29,542 bases of DNA from an uncultured Clostridia bacterium (GCA_934663625.1 CAKUKP010000035.1:1-29542); one strand, 5' to 3'; shown: positions 1-7,635, counted from the first letter of the stretch. Translations and numbers: made by a program. Notes: generated by a model from the letters alone, not told the origin.

Positions 1-803
1 ATATAGGCATCGATGTTTTCCAGAATCGCGCTGTGCGCCACATAGCCGTTCAGCAATTCCTGCGTGCGCCTGCGAATGCGTGGGAACAGATGCATCTGAT
101 GCATCACGCCGCCGCCCAGCACGATCATCTTCGGCGAAAGCACCACGATGGTGTTGACGCACATCTGCGCCAGATATTCCGCTTCGATTTCCCATGCGAT
201 ATGATCCTCCGGCAGCTCCGCTGCGGGCTTCCCCCAGCGCTTTTCGATCGCAGGGCCGTTGGCCATGCCCTCCAGACAGCCATCGTGATACGGGCAGAAG
301 CCGTGCGGCGCGGGATCATTTTCCACGGGACGCAGCAGCATATGCCCCATTTCGGGATGCACCAGACCGTGCAGCAGCCGGTCGTTGACCACGGCGCCGC
401 CGCCGATGCCGGTTCCGATGGTGTAATACACCAGCGAATCCACGCCCTTGCCCGCGCCGATTCTGGCTTCCGCCAGCGCGGCGCCGTTTACATCGGTATC
501 GATGCCCACGGGCACGCCCAGCGCTTCCGCCAGATTGCGGCGCAGCGGATAATTCACCCAGCCCGCCTTCGGCGTGGTGGTGATATTTCCGTATTCAGGC
601 GATGCGGGATCCAGATTCAAAGGGCCGAAGCTGGAAACGCCCAGCGCTTCCACGGGGTGGGCGCGGAAATATTCGATGATTTCCCGAACCGTTTCATCGC
701 CGCCGCGCGTGGGCAGGCTGTATCGTTCGATCACATTTCCATGCTCATCGCCTATGGCGCATACCATTTTGGTTCCGCCGGCTTCCAATGCTCCAAGACG
801 CAT
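1..803 (-). CDS. ROK family sugar kinase, fructokinase type (partial, 3' end missing)
   Basis: The visible 267 residues fit a cytosolic ATP-dependent sugar kinase of the ROK family, closest in style to the Gram-positive GmuE/YdhR fructokinases. The N-terminus has the phosphate-binding pattern ALEAGGTK (residues 5-12). The catalytic Asp is D104 in TDVNGAALAE, and a second glycine-rich segment TIGTGIGGG lies at 128-136. The ROK zinc site is visible as H154, C170, H173 and C176, followed by LEGMANGPAI. Family members are about 290-300 residues, so roughly 25-30 C-terminal residues lie beyond position 1. The ATG at 803 is preceded by an AGAGGA ribosome site. It starts 18 bp after the phoR stop, so it may be cotranscribed with the two-component pair. 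Substrate is inferred from family resemblance; mannokinase or glucokinase activity is possible. Confidence 0.88.
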   Translation of the reverse strand, partial: MRLGALEAGGTKMVCAIGDEHGNVIERYSLPTRGGDETVREIIEYFRAHPVEALGVSSFGPLNLDPASPEYGNITTTPKAGWVNYPLRRNLAEALGVPVGIDTDVNGAALAEARIGAGKGVDSLVYYTIGTGIGGGAVVNDRLLHGLVHPEMGHMLLRPVENDPAPHGFCPYHDGCLEGMANGPAIEKRWGKPAAELPEDHIAWEIEAEYLAQMCVNTIVVLSPKMIVLGGGVMHQMHLFPRIRRRTQELLNGYVAHSAILENIDAY

Positions 804-821
804 AAAATTATCCTCTCATCC

Positions 822-2582
822 TTATTCATCCCCGAAGATGGTTTCCTTCTTCGGATCATCCGCCGGTGCAAGCGGCAGCGTAATCAAAAATTCGGTGCCT
901 TCGCCGAGCTTTGAATGCACTTCGATTTCGCCGCCCATCGAACGAACGATGTGCTTTACGATCGCGAGTCCCAGACCGGTGCCGCCCATCTGGCGGGATC
1001 TGCCCTTGTCCACGCGATAGAAGCGTTCGAACAGGCGCGGCAGGTTTTCCTCGGCGATGCCGATGCCGGTATCGGAAATGGCGACGTTCGCCTCCACGCC
1101 GTTGGAGAACACCTGCACCATTACGCTTCCACCTGGCTTGTTGTACTTGATTGCGTTTTCGATCAGATTGATCAGCATCTGCTCCACGCGATCAGAATTG
1201 CCGATGATGTAGATCGGTTCTTCGTTCATGCGGCAATCGATGGTCACTTCCTTTTCGGAAGCGTGAATCGAAAGCATATCCGCAACATCGTAAGCCATCT
1301 TATCCAGCCGCAGCCGTTCGGTGGTCACTTCATCGTTGCCGGATTCCAGCTTGCTGATGGAGAGAATATCGTTGATCAATCGGGTCAGGCGCTCGGTTTC
1401 CATCATGATGATCTTCAGGAACTTGCGCGCCATGGGGGGATTATCGATCGCGCCCGCTTCCAGCGTTTCCACGAAGCCGCGAATGGAGGTCAGCGGGGTT
1501 TTCAATTCATGCGATACGTTGGCGGCAAAATCCGTGCGCACCTGTTCCAGACGGCGGATTTCGGTAATATCTTCCACCATCGCCAGCGCGCCGACCACCT
1601 TGCCTTCGTTGCGCATCGGCGATACGTACAGCCGAAGCGGCCTGTGACCGCGTCCGGCAGCCGTGCGCGCCGCCACTTCATTGGTGTACACGCCGCCCTG
1701 CTGCATGGATTCGCGGAACACATCATCCAGCTTTACATCGCGGGAAGCTTCGCCGATGGGCTTGCCCTCCGGCATACCCACGATGCCCAAAAGCTTCTTG
1801 GCGACGGGCGTAACCAGAATCACGTTCAGATTATCATCCACCGCCAGAATGCCGTTCTGCATCTGGTTCATCACCACGTTCAGCGCATGGTTGCGGCTCG
1901 CCTGCCGGAACACGCGGTTCTGAATGCGGCCAATGACCGCGTTGCAGGTATCGACGTCGGCCTTGCTGCCGCTGTCGGGATCGATCCGCGCTTCAAATTT
2001 GCCATCGGCAAATTCATCCAGCGTGTGCATCACGCTATCGATCAGCCGGTTCTTGCGAACGATGACGATGATCATCGCCGCCGCATAGGCGATCAGCAGA
2101 ACCGCGATGCCCGTCAGGGGAAGGAACAGATGGTTTTTCGCCATCGCTTCAAACCCGGTCAGCATTGTTTTGGAAAAAAGCAAAAAATCGCCATCTTCAA
2201 AACGATAGATGGCGTAATAAGCTTTTCTGCCCTCCGCATTCTCGCGGATATATACATCGTCAATGCCTTCGATAACCGCGCTGCGATCCTCCTCAGCAAG
2301 AGGCAAATCACTGTTTATGGTGTCGTAAAGCACGCTGCCGTCCGTATCAAACAAACCGGCAACGATGCCATCGCCGTTCCCTTCGAATACTTTAAGCGCA
2401 TCCGTACGACTCTCGGAGGTTTTTCCTTCGAGAGTCGCGCTATAGGAACGGCAAACCATATTCAGTTCATCGCGTATGACCGCGTTTTGCGCGTCGGCAA
2501 TGCCGATACAGCTATATACCAACAGAAAGCCAAGAGCCAACAACGTGAGCAGGGTTACAATAGATGCAACCCTTGTTTTCAT
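822..2582 (-). CDS. phoR: PhoR-like membrane sensor histidine kinase
   Basis: This 586-residue protein has the full layout of a PhoR/WalK-type sensor. A transmembrane helix at about 7-27 is followed by an extracytoplasmic domain to about 148 and a second helix at 151-175. A HAMP region (about 175-225) and a PAS-like domain (about 230-340) follow. The HisKA domain has the phospho-accepting H358 in NVSHELKTPL. The ATPase domain shows the N box NLIENAIKY (472-480), G1 box DTGIGIA (504-510) and G2 box GGTGLGLA (533-540). Its start overlaps the response regulator stop by 4 bp (ATGA), which implies translational coupling. The partner is certainly the PhoB-like regulator. Phosphate as the signal is an inference, because no pst or phoU genes are in the window and WalK-like sensors look similar. 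Confidence 0.93.
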   Translation of the reverse strand: MKTRVASIVTLLTLLALGFLLVYSCIGIADAQNAVIRDELNMVCRSYSATLEGKTSESRTDALKVFEGNGDGIVAGLFDTDGSVLYDTINSDLPLAEEDRSAVIEGIDDVYIRENAEGRKAYYAIYRFEDGDFLLFSKTMLTGFEAMAKNHLFLPLTGIAVLLIAYAAAMIIVIVRKNRLIDSVMHTLDEFADGKFEARIDPDSGSKADVDTCNAVIGRIQNRVFRQASRNHALNVVMNQMQNGILAVDDNLNVILVTPVAKKLLGIVGMPEGKPIGEASRDVKLDDVFRESMQQGGVYTNEVAARTAAGRGHRPLRLYVSPMRNEGKVVGALAMVEDITEIRRLEQVRTDFAANVSHELKTPLTSIRGFVETLEAGAIDNPPMARKFLKIIMMETERLTRLINDILSISKLESGNDEVTTERLRLDKMAYDVADMLSIHASEKEVTIDCRMNEEPIYIIGNSDRVEQMLINLIENAIKYNKPGGSVMVQVFSNGVEANVAISDTGIGIAEENLPRLFERFYRVDKGRSRQMGGTGLGLAIVKHIVRSMGGEIEVHSKLGEGTEFLITLPLAPADDPKKETIFGDE

Positions 2583-3280
2583 AGGCGGTTCTCCTGGCGG
2601 TCGTTAAACTTATAGCCCACACCGCGAATGGTTTCGATATAATGTGCATCATCGCCCAGCTTCTGGCGAATATGGCGAATGTGCACGTCAACTGTGCGGG
2701 TTTCGCCATAAAACTCATAGCCCCAAATGCGATCGAGCAGGAAATCACGGGTGAGAACCTTGCCGCGGCTGAGCACCAGCAGCTTGAGCAGTTCAAACTC
2801 CTTCAGGGTGAGCGAAAGCTTTTCGCCGTTCCGGAAGGCCTCGTAATTGCCGACGTCAATCGTCAGGCCGCCTACATGCAGAATACCTTCTTCCTCGTTC
2901 TGGGGTGCAGCGCGGCGCAGCAGCGCCTTCACGCGCGCGATCAGCTCGCGTACAGAGAACGGCTTGGTGATGTAATCATCTGCGCCCAGTTCCAGACCCA
3001 GAATCTTATCCACCTCATCGCCCTTCGCAGTGAGCATGATGATCGGGATGTCCGCAGTTGTCGGCGCGCTCTTCAGGCGGCGGCATACTTCCATACCGTC
3101 GATGCCCGGGAGCATAATGTCGAGCAGAACCATTGCAGGACGCTCATGCGCACAAACCACCAGAGCATCCTCGCCTGTGGCTGCAGTTACAACCCGATAG
3201 CCGGAAGCCTCAAGGTTGAACGAAAGCAGTTCAAGAATATGAGCTTCATCATCTACGGCCAAGATCAGTTCGTTTGCCAT
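2579..3280 (-). CDS. phoB: PhoB/PhoP-family response regulator (OmpR class)
   Basis: This 233-residue DNA-binding response regulator pairs with the adjacent kinase. The receiver domain (1-120) has the acidic pair D10/D11, the phospho-acceptor D54 in LLDIMLPG, T84 and K106. The C-terminal winged helix (about 135-228) has the OmpR signatures LTLKEFELLKLL and TRTVDVHIRHIRQKLG, ending in the RGVGYKF hairpin. The ATG at 3280 has an AAAGAGGA ribosome site. The gene starts 35 bp downstream of nrdR, and no convincing promoter was seen between them, so readthrough from nrdR is plausible. PhoB/PhoP is the closest recognised type, but paralogues such as YycF/WalR share these motifs. Confidence 0.92.
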   Translation of the reverse strand: MANELILAVDDEAHILELLSFNLEASGYRVVTAATGEDALVVCAHERPAMVLLDIMLPGIDGMEVCRRLKSAPTTADIPIIMLTAKGDEVDKILGLELGADDYITKPFSVRELIARVKALLRRAAPQNEEEGILHVGGLTIDVGNYEAFRNGEKLSLTLKEFELLKLLVLSRGKVLTRDFLLDRIWGYEFYGETRTVDVHIRHIRQKLGDDAHYIETIRGVGYKFNDRQENRL

Positions 3281-3315
3281 GTGCGTATCCTCTTTCCTTA
3301 TTGTATATATTGGTA

Positions 3316-3801
3316 TTATCTGATGTCGCCATCAGCAGTACCCGGTTCAAAATCGGCGAGCAGCTTATTCAGTTCATCGCGGAAGGTTTGAATATCGCGG
3401 AACTGACGATATACGGATGCGAAGCGCACATAGGCGACCTCGTCCAGCCCCTTGAGCCCATCCATTACATATTCGCCCACCATCTGGCTGGTGATTTCGG
3501 CATCGGACTGATTGTACAGCTTCTGTTCGATCGAACGAACCAGCTGATCAATCTGCTCCAGCGATACCGGCCGCTTTTCGCACGCCTTGATGATGCCGGA
3601 GCGCAGCTTGTTTACATCAAACTGTTCCCGCGTCTGATCCTTCTTCACCACCATGAGGGGAACCATGTCGATGCGTTCATACGTGGTAAACCTGCGCCCG
3701 CAGCGTTCGCACTCGCGGCGGCGGCGGATGCTGGTACCATCATCGGACTGTCTGGAGTCGATCACGCGGCTTTGCAGACAATTGCAGAAAACACATCTCA
3801 T
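3316..3801 (-). CDS. nrdR: NrdR transcriptional repressor of ribonucleotide reductase genes
   Basis: This 161-residue protein has the complete NrdR architecture. An N-terminal zinc ribbon has C3, C6, C31 and C34 (RCVFC and ECERCGRRF), and an ATP-cone domain spans about 46-136 (VVKKDQTREQFDVNKLRSGI onward). NrdR senses the ATP/dATP balance and represses nrd operons by binding NrdR boxes. Its length matches the family (about 150-160). The ATG at 3801 follows a GAGGTGA ribosome site and a promoter at 3827-3855. No ribonucleotide reductase gene lies in the window, so it acts in trans. Adjacency to a YlmC-type gene and sporulation sigma genes is common in Clostridia. Confidence 0.97.
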   Translation of the reverse strand: MRCVFCNCLQSRVIDSRQSDDGTSIRRRRECERCGRRFTTYERIDMVPLMVVKKDQTREQFDVNKLRSGIIKACEKRPVSLEQIDQLVRSIEQKLYNQSDAEITSQMVGEYVMDGLKGLDEVAYVRFASVYRQFRDIQTFRDELNKLLADFEPGTADGDIR

Positions 3802-3826
3802 ATGGCTCTCACCTCATACATTAACT

Positions 3827-3855
3827 ATTATACACAAAAGATAACCTTTCGTCTA
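3827..3855 (-). promoter_or_regulatory. Sigma-A-type promoter for nrdR
   Basis: On the minus strand there is a consensus -10 TATAAT (3827-3832) and a weak -35 TAGACG (3850-3855) with 17 bp between them. The predicted transcript starts about 20 bases ahead of the nrdR ATG. Confidence 0.6.
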
Positions 3856-3868
3856 GTCCTTTTTTAAA

Positions 3869-4135
3869 TTAAGTTGAATTTTCTACAGCTGTATTACCAG
3901 AATCTTCCCGAACGTCCACCAGAATCACATCATCGCCGATTCGAAGCACGCATTTCCACGGGATCAGGCACCCTTCCCTGTCCTGCTTGATCAGGTTCAG
4001 AAGGCCGCCGGACGACGGAACGACGATGGCCTCCACGCACGCGCCGCCATTCAGCACAAGATCAATGGGCTTGCCCAGCTTGCGCCCGTCCGCCATATTG
4101 ACGACGTCCTTGCTTTTCAGTTCCGAAAACGTCAT
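3869..4135 (-). CDS. YlmC/YmxH-family PRC-barrel sporulation protein
   Basis: This 88-residue protein has a single PRC-barrel domain and fits the YlmC/YmxH family of spore formers. Members are about 80-90 residues and contain the pattern FSELKSKDVVN-DGRKLG, as seen at residues 3-21. The second half (IVVPSSGG ... IPWKCVLRIGDDVILVD) completes the barrel. The molecular role of the family is unknown, although it is linked to sporulation by distribution and neighbourhood. The start at 4135 follows a GGGAGGGA ribosome site. It is divergent from spoIIGA-sigE and lies 67 bp upstream of nrdR, which has its own promoter. Confidence 0.88.
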   Translation of the reverse strand: MTFSELKSKDVVNMADGRKLGKPIDLVLNGGACVEAIVVPSSGGLLNLIKQDREGCLIPWKCVLRIGDDVILVDVREDSGNTAVENST

Positions 4136-4222
4136 TGAAATCCCTCCCTTTGTATTCTATGCAGCGGACAATGAAATCTTGCGTTTATCTGTGCGCAATG
4201 AAACGACAAAACTTTCGCAGTA

Positions 4223-4252
4223 AAATTACGACCTTTGCAATCGATTCGTCAA
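4223..4252 (-). promoter_or_regulatory. Probable promoter for the ylmC-like gene
   Basis: On the minus strand a -35 TTGACG (4247-4252) and a -10 TAATTT (4223-4228) lie 18 bp apart. The -35 overlaps a minus-strand TGACGAA heptamer (4245-4251) that resembles a Spo0A box, so the gene could be under sporulation control. Confidence 0.45.
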
Positions 4253-4323
4253 ACAAATTCGATTCGTGTCGAAAGGCGCGTCAAACTGTGTATAACGTGC
4301 GAACGCCGCAAAACCCTGTCGAA
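4245..4323 (+). promoter_or_regulatory. Candidate Spo0A boxes upstream of spoIIGA-sigE
   Basis: Three matches to the 0A-box core TGNCGAA lie in the 351-bp divergent gap: TGACGAA on the minus strand (4245-4251), and TGTCGAA on the plus strand at 4267-4273 and 4317-4323. The first two are 22 bp apart centre to centre. The second is followed 17 bp later by TATAAC (4291-4296), a layout like the Spo0A-activated sigma-A promoter of B. subtilis spoIIG. The rest of the gap (4136-4244 and 4324-4470) shows no credible gene. TGTCGAA also occurs elsewhere in the window at about chance frequency, so position rather than rarity supports this call. Confidence 0.5.
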
Positions 4324-4486
4324 TCAGCGCGAAGAGCGCGCCAATTTTCGTGCTGCCCGCAAACATAACCCCTCAAAAAAATCGAAACGAGTTGCGCAAT
4401 TAACGACATGAATTCCTTTCCGTATGCTCTGTTTTTTCATATGATTGATTCCAGATCGCGCACACATCCATCGGAGGGCTTGAATC

Positions 4487-5242
4487 GTGTCCATCGAACG
4501 CCTGCTGGCGGCGGACGCCGCCATGAACCTTTGCATACTCGCATGTGTACAGCTGGGTTTGGGCAGGCTGAACGCAAAAAGGATCGCCGCTGCGCTCGCG
4601 GTGCTGGAGGCAGATACCGTCATCTGCCGCATCGCGGGCGTCGCATTCCTTCGATTCTGGCTCTTTCAGGCGCTGTTCTGCGTATTCGCCGGTTTCGCGC
4701 TTACGGGACGAAACGGCGGCGCGCGGACAGGGATCGTCGCATCGTGCTGCATACTTTTGTCCACGCTGGCCGCCGCCGGAATCGCATCGCTTTCGCGCCC
4801 CTTTCGGCTGGATCTGCTGGCGGCGGGCTGCATATTGATCATCTGCGTGCTCCGTATGCGCAGGCATGATCGATCGGCGCTGCGCATACAGCTATGCGTA
4901 GAGCTGGCGGGCAGCACAGATCGCTTTACGGCGATGATCGATACCGGCAACCGCCTGACGGAACCGAAATCGCATCTGCCGGTGGTGATCGCCGAGGCGG
5001 GGTGCATTCCGCACATCGCATCGGCGGCGGCAACTTCGAAACGTGTACGCAAAATACCGTTCAGCGTGCTGGGCGGCGGCGGTGAAATGGAGTGCATCGA
5101 CGCCGACCGCGTGACGGTATGCCTGCCCGACGGACGCCAAATACCGGCGCCGCCGTGCCGGATCGGGATTTTTCAGGGAAGGATTCCCGGTCTGCACCGC
5201 GCGCTTGCGCCCGCCGAATTCCTGTTTATCCAGAGTTCTTGA
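4487..5242 (+). CDS. spoIIGA: SpoIIGA, membrane aspartic protease that processes pro-sigma-E
   Basis: This 251-residue protein fits SpoIIGA, the forespore-signalled protease that cleaves pro-sigma-E in the mother cell. The N-terminal half holds about four hydrophobic segments (about 10-26, 48-72, 82-101, 108-124). The C-terminal half is a retropepsin-like domain with the catalytic motif IDTGN (D152) and the family segment LGGGGEMECIDADRV (195-209). It is shorter than the B. subtilis protein (about 309 residues, five membrane helices), with the loss in the membrane part. The start is a GTG at 4487 with a GGAGGG ribosome site at 4473-4478. The sigE gene follows after 16 bp, the standard operon pairing of protease and substrate. 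Confidence 0.93.
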   Translation: MSIERLLAADAAMNLCILACVQLGLGRLNAKRIAAALAVLEADTVICRIAGVAFLRFWLFQALFCVFAGFALTGRNGGARTGIVASCCILLSTLAAAGIASLSRPFRLDLLAAGCILIICVLRMRRHDRSALRIQLCVELAGSTDRFTAMIDTGNRLTEPKSHLPVVIAEAGCIPHIASAAATSKRVRKIPFSVLGGGGEMECIDADRVTVCLPDGRQIPAPPCRIGIFQGRIPGLHRALAPAEFLFIQSS

Positions 5243-5258
5243 AGAAGGAGGTCTTCAG

Positions 5259-5966
5259 ATGTCTATTCCTTCCATCCGACAATCCATCTACGGCCTTTTT
5301 GTGCAGCTGCGCAAGGGTTCCGTATGCTACATCGGCGGCAGCGATCGTCTGCCACCGCCGCTTACGCACGATGAGGAGGTGGACATGATCGGCCGGATTC
5401 GCGCAGGCGACAGCGAAGCGCGCAGTACGGTGATCGAACGCAACCTTCGTCTGGTGGTTTACATTGCGCGCAAGTTTGAAAATACCGGCATCTGCATCGA
5501 GGATCTGATTTCCATCGGCACGATCGGATTGATCAAGGCGGTCAATTCCTTCAATCCCGAAAAGAATATCAAGCTGGCGACCTACGCCTCGCGCTGCATC
5601 GAAAATGAGATTCTGATGGTTCTGCGCAAAACGAGCCGCCTGAAGCACGAAATATCCTTCGATGAACCGTTGAACGTGGACTGGGACGGAAACGAACTGC
5701 TCCTGTCCGACGTGCTGGGCACGGAATCCGATCTGGTATCGAAGAATCTCGATAATTCCATCGAACGCGAAATGCTCTACAGCGCGATCAAATCATTGAA
5801 CCCGCGCGAGAAGAATATCGTAAGCCTGCGCTACGGTCTGGGCGATCAGAAGGAACATACCCAGAAGGAAGTGGCGGATATGATGGGCATATCGCAGAGC
5901 TACATATCCCGCCTGGAAAAGCGCATCATCGATAAACTGAAGGAGCGCATGCGCAAGATGGCGTAA
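5259..5966 (+). CDS. sigE: RNA polymerase sigma-E precursor, mother-cell sporulation sigma factor
   Basis: This 235-residue sigma-70 family protein is clearly sigma-E. Region 2 contains RNLRLVVYIARKFENTGI and YASRCIENEILM; region 4 has the helix-turn-helix KEVADMMGISQSYISRLEKRI. The processing context YIGGSDRLPPPL is present, and by analogy with B. subtilis cleavage would fall between C23 and Y24. The pro-segment here is short, about 23 residues against 27. The ATG at 5259 was chosen for its AAGGAGG ribosome site (5245-5251) and the family N-terminus; an upstream in-frame ATG at 5205 lies inside spoIIGA. In many relatives sigG follows directly, but here the next gene points the other way. Confidence 0.97.
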   Translation: MSIPSIRQSIYGLFVQLRKGSVCYIGGSDRLPPPLTHDEEVDMIGRIRAGDSEARSTVIERNLRLVVYIARKFENTGICIEDLISIGTIGLIKAVNSFNPEKNIKLATYASRCIENEILMVLRKTSRLKHEISFDEPLNVDWDGNELLLSDVLGTESDLVSKNLDNSIEREMLYSAIKSLNPREKNIVSLRYGLGDQKEHTQKEVADMMGISQSYISRLEKRIIDKLKERMRKMA

Positions 5967-5971
5967 GTGAT

Positions 5972-6115
5972 TTCTCCAAAATCTCACGATTTTGTCGAAT
6001 GAGATGAGGGCTGCGGATTCCTGAAACCCTACGGGTTTCCGAGCGGAATCCTGACCGGCTGTAAGTTTTTCATCAGAGATGAAAAACCAAATTCACCGCG
6101 CATGTCGCTGAATTT
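5972..6115. repeat. Run of four adjacent hairpins, start shared with the repeat at 29241
   Basis: Six bases after the sigE stop begins a structured stretch. Hairpin one pairs ATCTCA with TGAGAT (5981-6005). Hairpin two is nested: GGATTCC/GGAATCC (6015-6021 with 6045-6051) encloses GAAACCC/GGGTTTC (6023-6029 with 6033-6039). Hairpin three is a perfect 10-bp stem GTTTTTCATC with loop AGA (6065-6087). Hairpin four pairs AAATTCA with TGAATTT (6089-6115). Bases 5972-5991 match 29241-29260 at 19 of 20 positions, and both copies lie just after a stop codon. This suggests a dispersed intergenic element. No coding potential was seen. Confidence 0.6.
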
Positions 6116-6179
6116 GATTGAACAGGCTGTTCTGCGGAAGCTTTTACCTCTAATGTGGTGGTAAATTGATAGATGATAA

Positions 6180-6220
6180 TCAAAACTGCCGGAGCGCTTA
6201 TGTCGCTCCGGCAGTTTTGA
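6180..6220. terminator. Bidirectional intrinsic terminator between sigE and the prolyl isomerase gene
   Basis: A perfect 17-bp stem (6180-6196 with 6204-6220) with a 7-base loop contains a GC-rich core, GCCGGAGCG. It is flanked by A-rich bases on the left and TTTTGA on the right, so it can terminate both converging transcripts. Confidence 0.9.
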
Positions 6221-6230
6221 TATGCTTTCG

Positions 6231-7550
6231 TCAGAACCGGTCCAGATGGTATACGATGTTCGCATCGGCGATCCATCCTTCCACCGTGGTATTGTATTTT
6301 ACGTTCTTCTTTTCCTCCAGGCAGCCGTCCATCAGCTGATCGCGCACCTGTTCGTAGGGCACTTCGCCCTCCGGCACATCGGACGCATAGCGCAGGATGT
6401 AAATGCCGGTATCCATGCGCACCAGATCGGAAATATCGCCGATCTTTTCAAGCGCCATCGCCGCATCGATAAACGCCTTGCTGTAGCTGACGCTCTGTGC
6501 GGAAACATAATAGCCCGTGCTGCGCATCGGCTCGCGCTTCAGCGTTTCATCGGCGCTGTATTCATCCATCAGCGCGGCAAAATCCTCGCCCGCGCGGGCG
6601 CGATTCAGCGCTTCCTGCGCCGTGGGCAAAATCTGATCGTACAGCGCGTCCATTTCCGCCTGCTTGGATGTATCGCCCGCTTCGATCTGCGCCTGCAGCG
6701 TTAAATAGGTGGTGATCTGATCATTGCTGAACGGAATCAGAATGCCCTGCACCGTGCGCACGCCCGCCGGATTGTACACCACCGCACCGCCGTATTCGCG
6801 ATCGCTTTCGTACATGCCGAAATCCGCCGCGTAGCTGATCTTCGCCGTTTCCACCTGCTTCTGATAGTATTCCTGTACGTCGCTTTCTTCCACGGTCACA
6901 TCCGCGGTGATGTAATCGCGCAGGTTATCGCGCCAGATGTTCGCCGCCGCCGTTTTGTACAGATCATCGACCGACATGCCGTTTCCATTCAGATAATCAA
7001 TGGTGTTCTGGCGCAGCTGTTCATCGGTCTGGCTATCGTCAAAGCGGAACGCCATATAATATTCCACCTGCGCATCGAAGTTCGCCTGAACCTCCTGTTC
7101 CAGTTCCGCCTTCTGTTCATCGGTCAGATCGTACACGCCGTATTCCTTCGCCTTGGCTTCCAGAATCTGATCCTCTACCAGATTATCGATGGTTTCGCGC
7201 TTGGCGTCCTCGGCGTAATCCGCGGGGTTCGCGCCCAGCATTTCATAATACGCCGCCGTGGTGGAATAGGCGTCGGAAGCTTCCTGTACGGTGATCACGC
7301 CGCCGTTATATTCCGCCGCCGCGTCCGTGGGCGCATATGCGCTTGCCGTCGCCTGCGGCTGCTGTTCCGCGGGGAATGCGGGCGTGAGCTGCGCGATCTG
7401 TTCCTTCAGATCCGCGATGGTTCGATTGTCTGCCGCCTTGATCAGAATCGCGGATGCGATTCCGGCAACGATCGCTGCCGCCAATAGAATCGCCAGCAGC
7501 TTCGTTGTTGAAATGCGCCGCTGCACGGGCAGCTTGCTCGTCTTTCTCAT
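6231..7550 (-). CDS. Membrane-anchored SurA/PrsA-like peptidyl-prolyl isomerase
   Basis: This 439-residue protein fits an extracytoplasmic foldase. The N-terminus is basic, followed by one transmembrane helix (about 17-38). A helical SurA_N-like chaperone region runs from about 80 to 215 (YNGGVITVQEASDAY, then VEDQILEAKAKEYGV). A parvulin-type rotamase domain spans about 265-392, with ILIPFS, RARAGEDFAALMDEYSAD and RMDTGIYILRYA. PrsA proteins of Gram-positives are normally lipoproteins, but no lipobox cysteine is present, so it is held by the helix. The ATG at 7550 has an AAGGAGG ribosome site; a longer frame to 7616 lacks one. It has its own promoter at 7607-7635. Exported proteins are the likely substrates. 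Confidence 0.85.
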   Translation of the reverse strand: MRKTSKLPVQRRISTTKLLAILLAAAIVAGIASAILIKAADNRTIADLKEQIAQLTPAFPAEQQPQATASAYAPTDAAAEYNGGVITVQEASDAYSTTAAYYEMLGANPADYAEDAKRETIDNLVEDQILEAKAKEYGVYDLTDEQKAELEQEVQANFDAQVEYYMAFRFDDSQTDEQLRQNTIDYLNGNGMSVDDLYKTAAANIWRDNLRDYITADVTVEESDVQEYYQKQVETAKISYAADFGMYESDREYGGAVVYNPAGVRTVQGILIPFSNDQITTYLTLQAQIEAGDTSKQAEMDALYDQILPTAQEALNRARAGEDFAALMDEYSADETLKREPMRSTGYYVSAQSVSYSKAFIDAAMALEKIGDISDLVRMDTGIYILRYASDVPEGEVPYEQVRDQLMDGCLEEKKNVKYNTTVEGWIADANIVYHLDRF

Positions 7551-7606
7551 AACTTCACTTCGCCTCCTTAAAGGTTCGGATTGGAATCGTATATATCCAT
7601 AATAAA

Positions 7607-7635
7607 AGTATAGCACAGAATTGCTTCCATGCCAT
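7607..7635 (-). promoter_or_regulatory. Extended -10 promoter for the prolyl isomerase gene
   Basis: On the minus strand TATACT (7607-7612) is preceded by TGC, giving an extended -10. A partial -35 ATGGCA (7630-7635) lies 17 bp upstream. Confidence 0.6.

Noticed and set aside
915..2615. Long plus-strand open frame (about 566 codons) opposite phoR
   Set aside because: It is antisense to a protein with complete kinase motifs, its own translation is His/Arg-rich without domains, and it lacks a ribosome site. It arises from biased codon use in a high-GC gene.
4135..4368. Plus-strand small frame in the ylmC/spoIIGA gap
   Set aside because: It starts inside the ribosome-site region of the divergent gene, has no ribosome site of its own and no protein-like pattern.
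5259..5966. Sigma factor considered as sigma-G
   Set aside because: The YIGGS-LPPPL processing region, the segment FDEPLNVDWDGNELLLSDVLGT and the partner spoIIGA identify sigma-E.
5991..5999. Perfect nonamer TTTGTCGAA, a Spo0A-box match
   Set aside because: It lies downstream of sigE inside a hairpin element with no promoter near it; TGTCGAA occurs at about chance frequency in the window.
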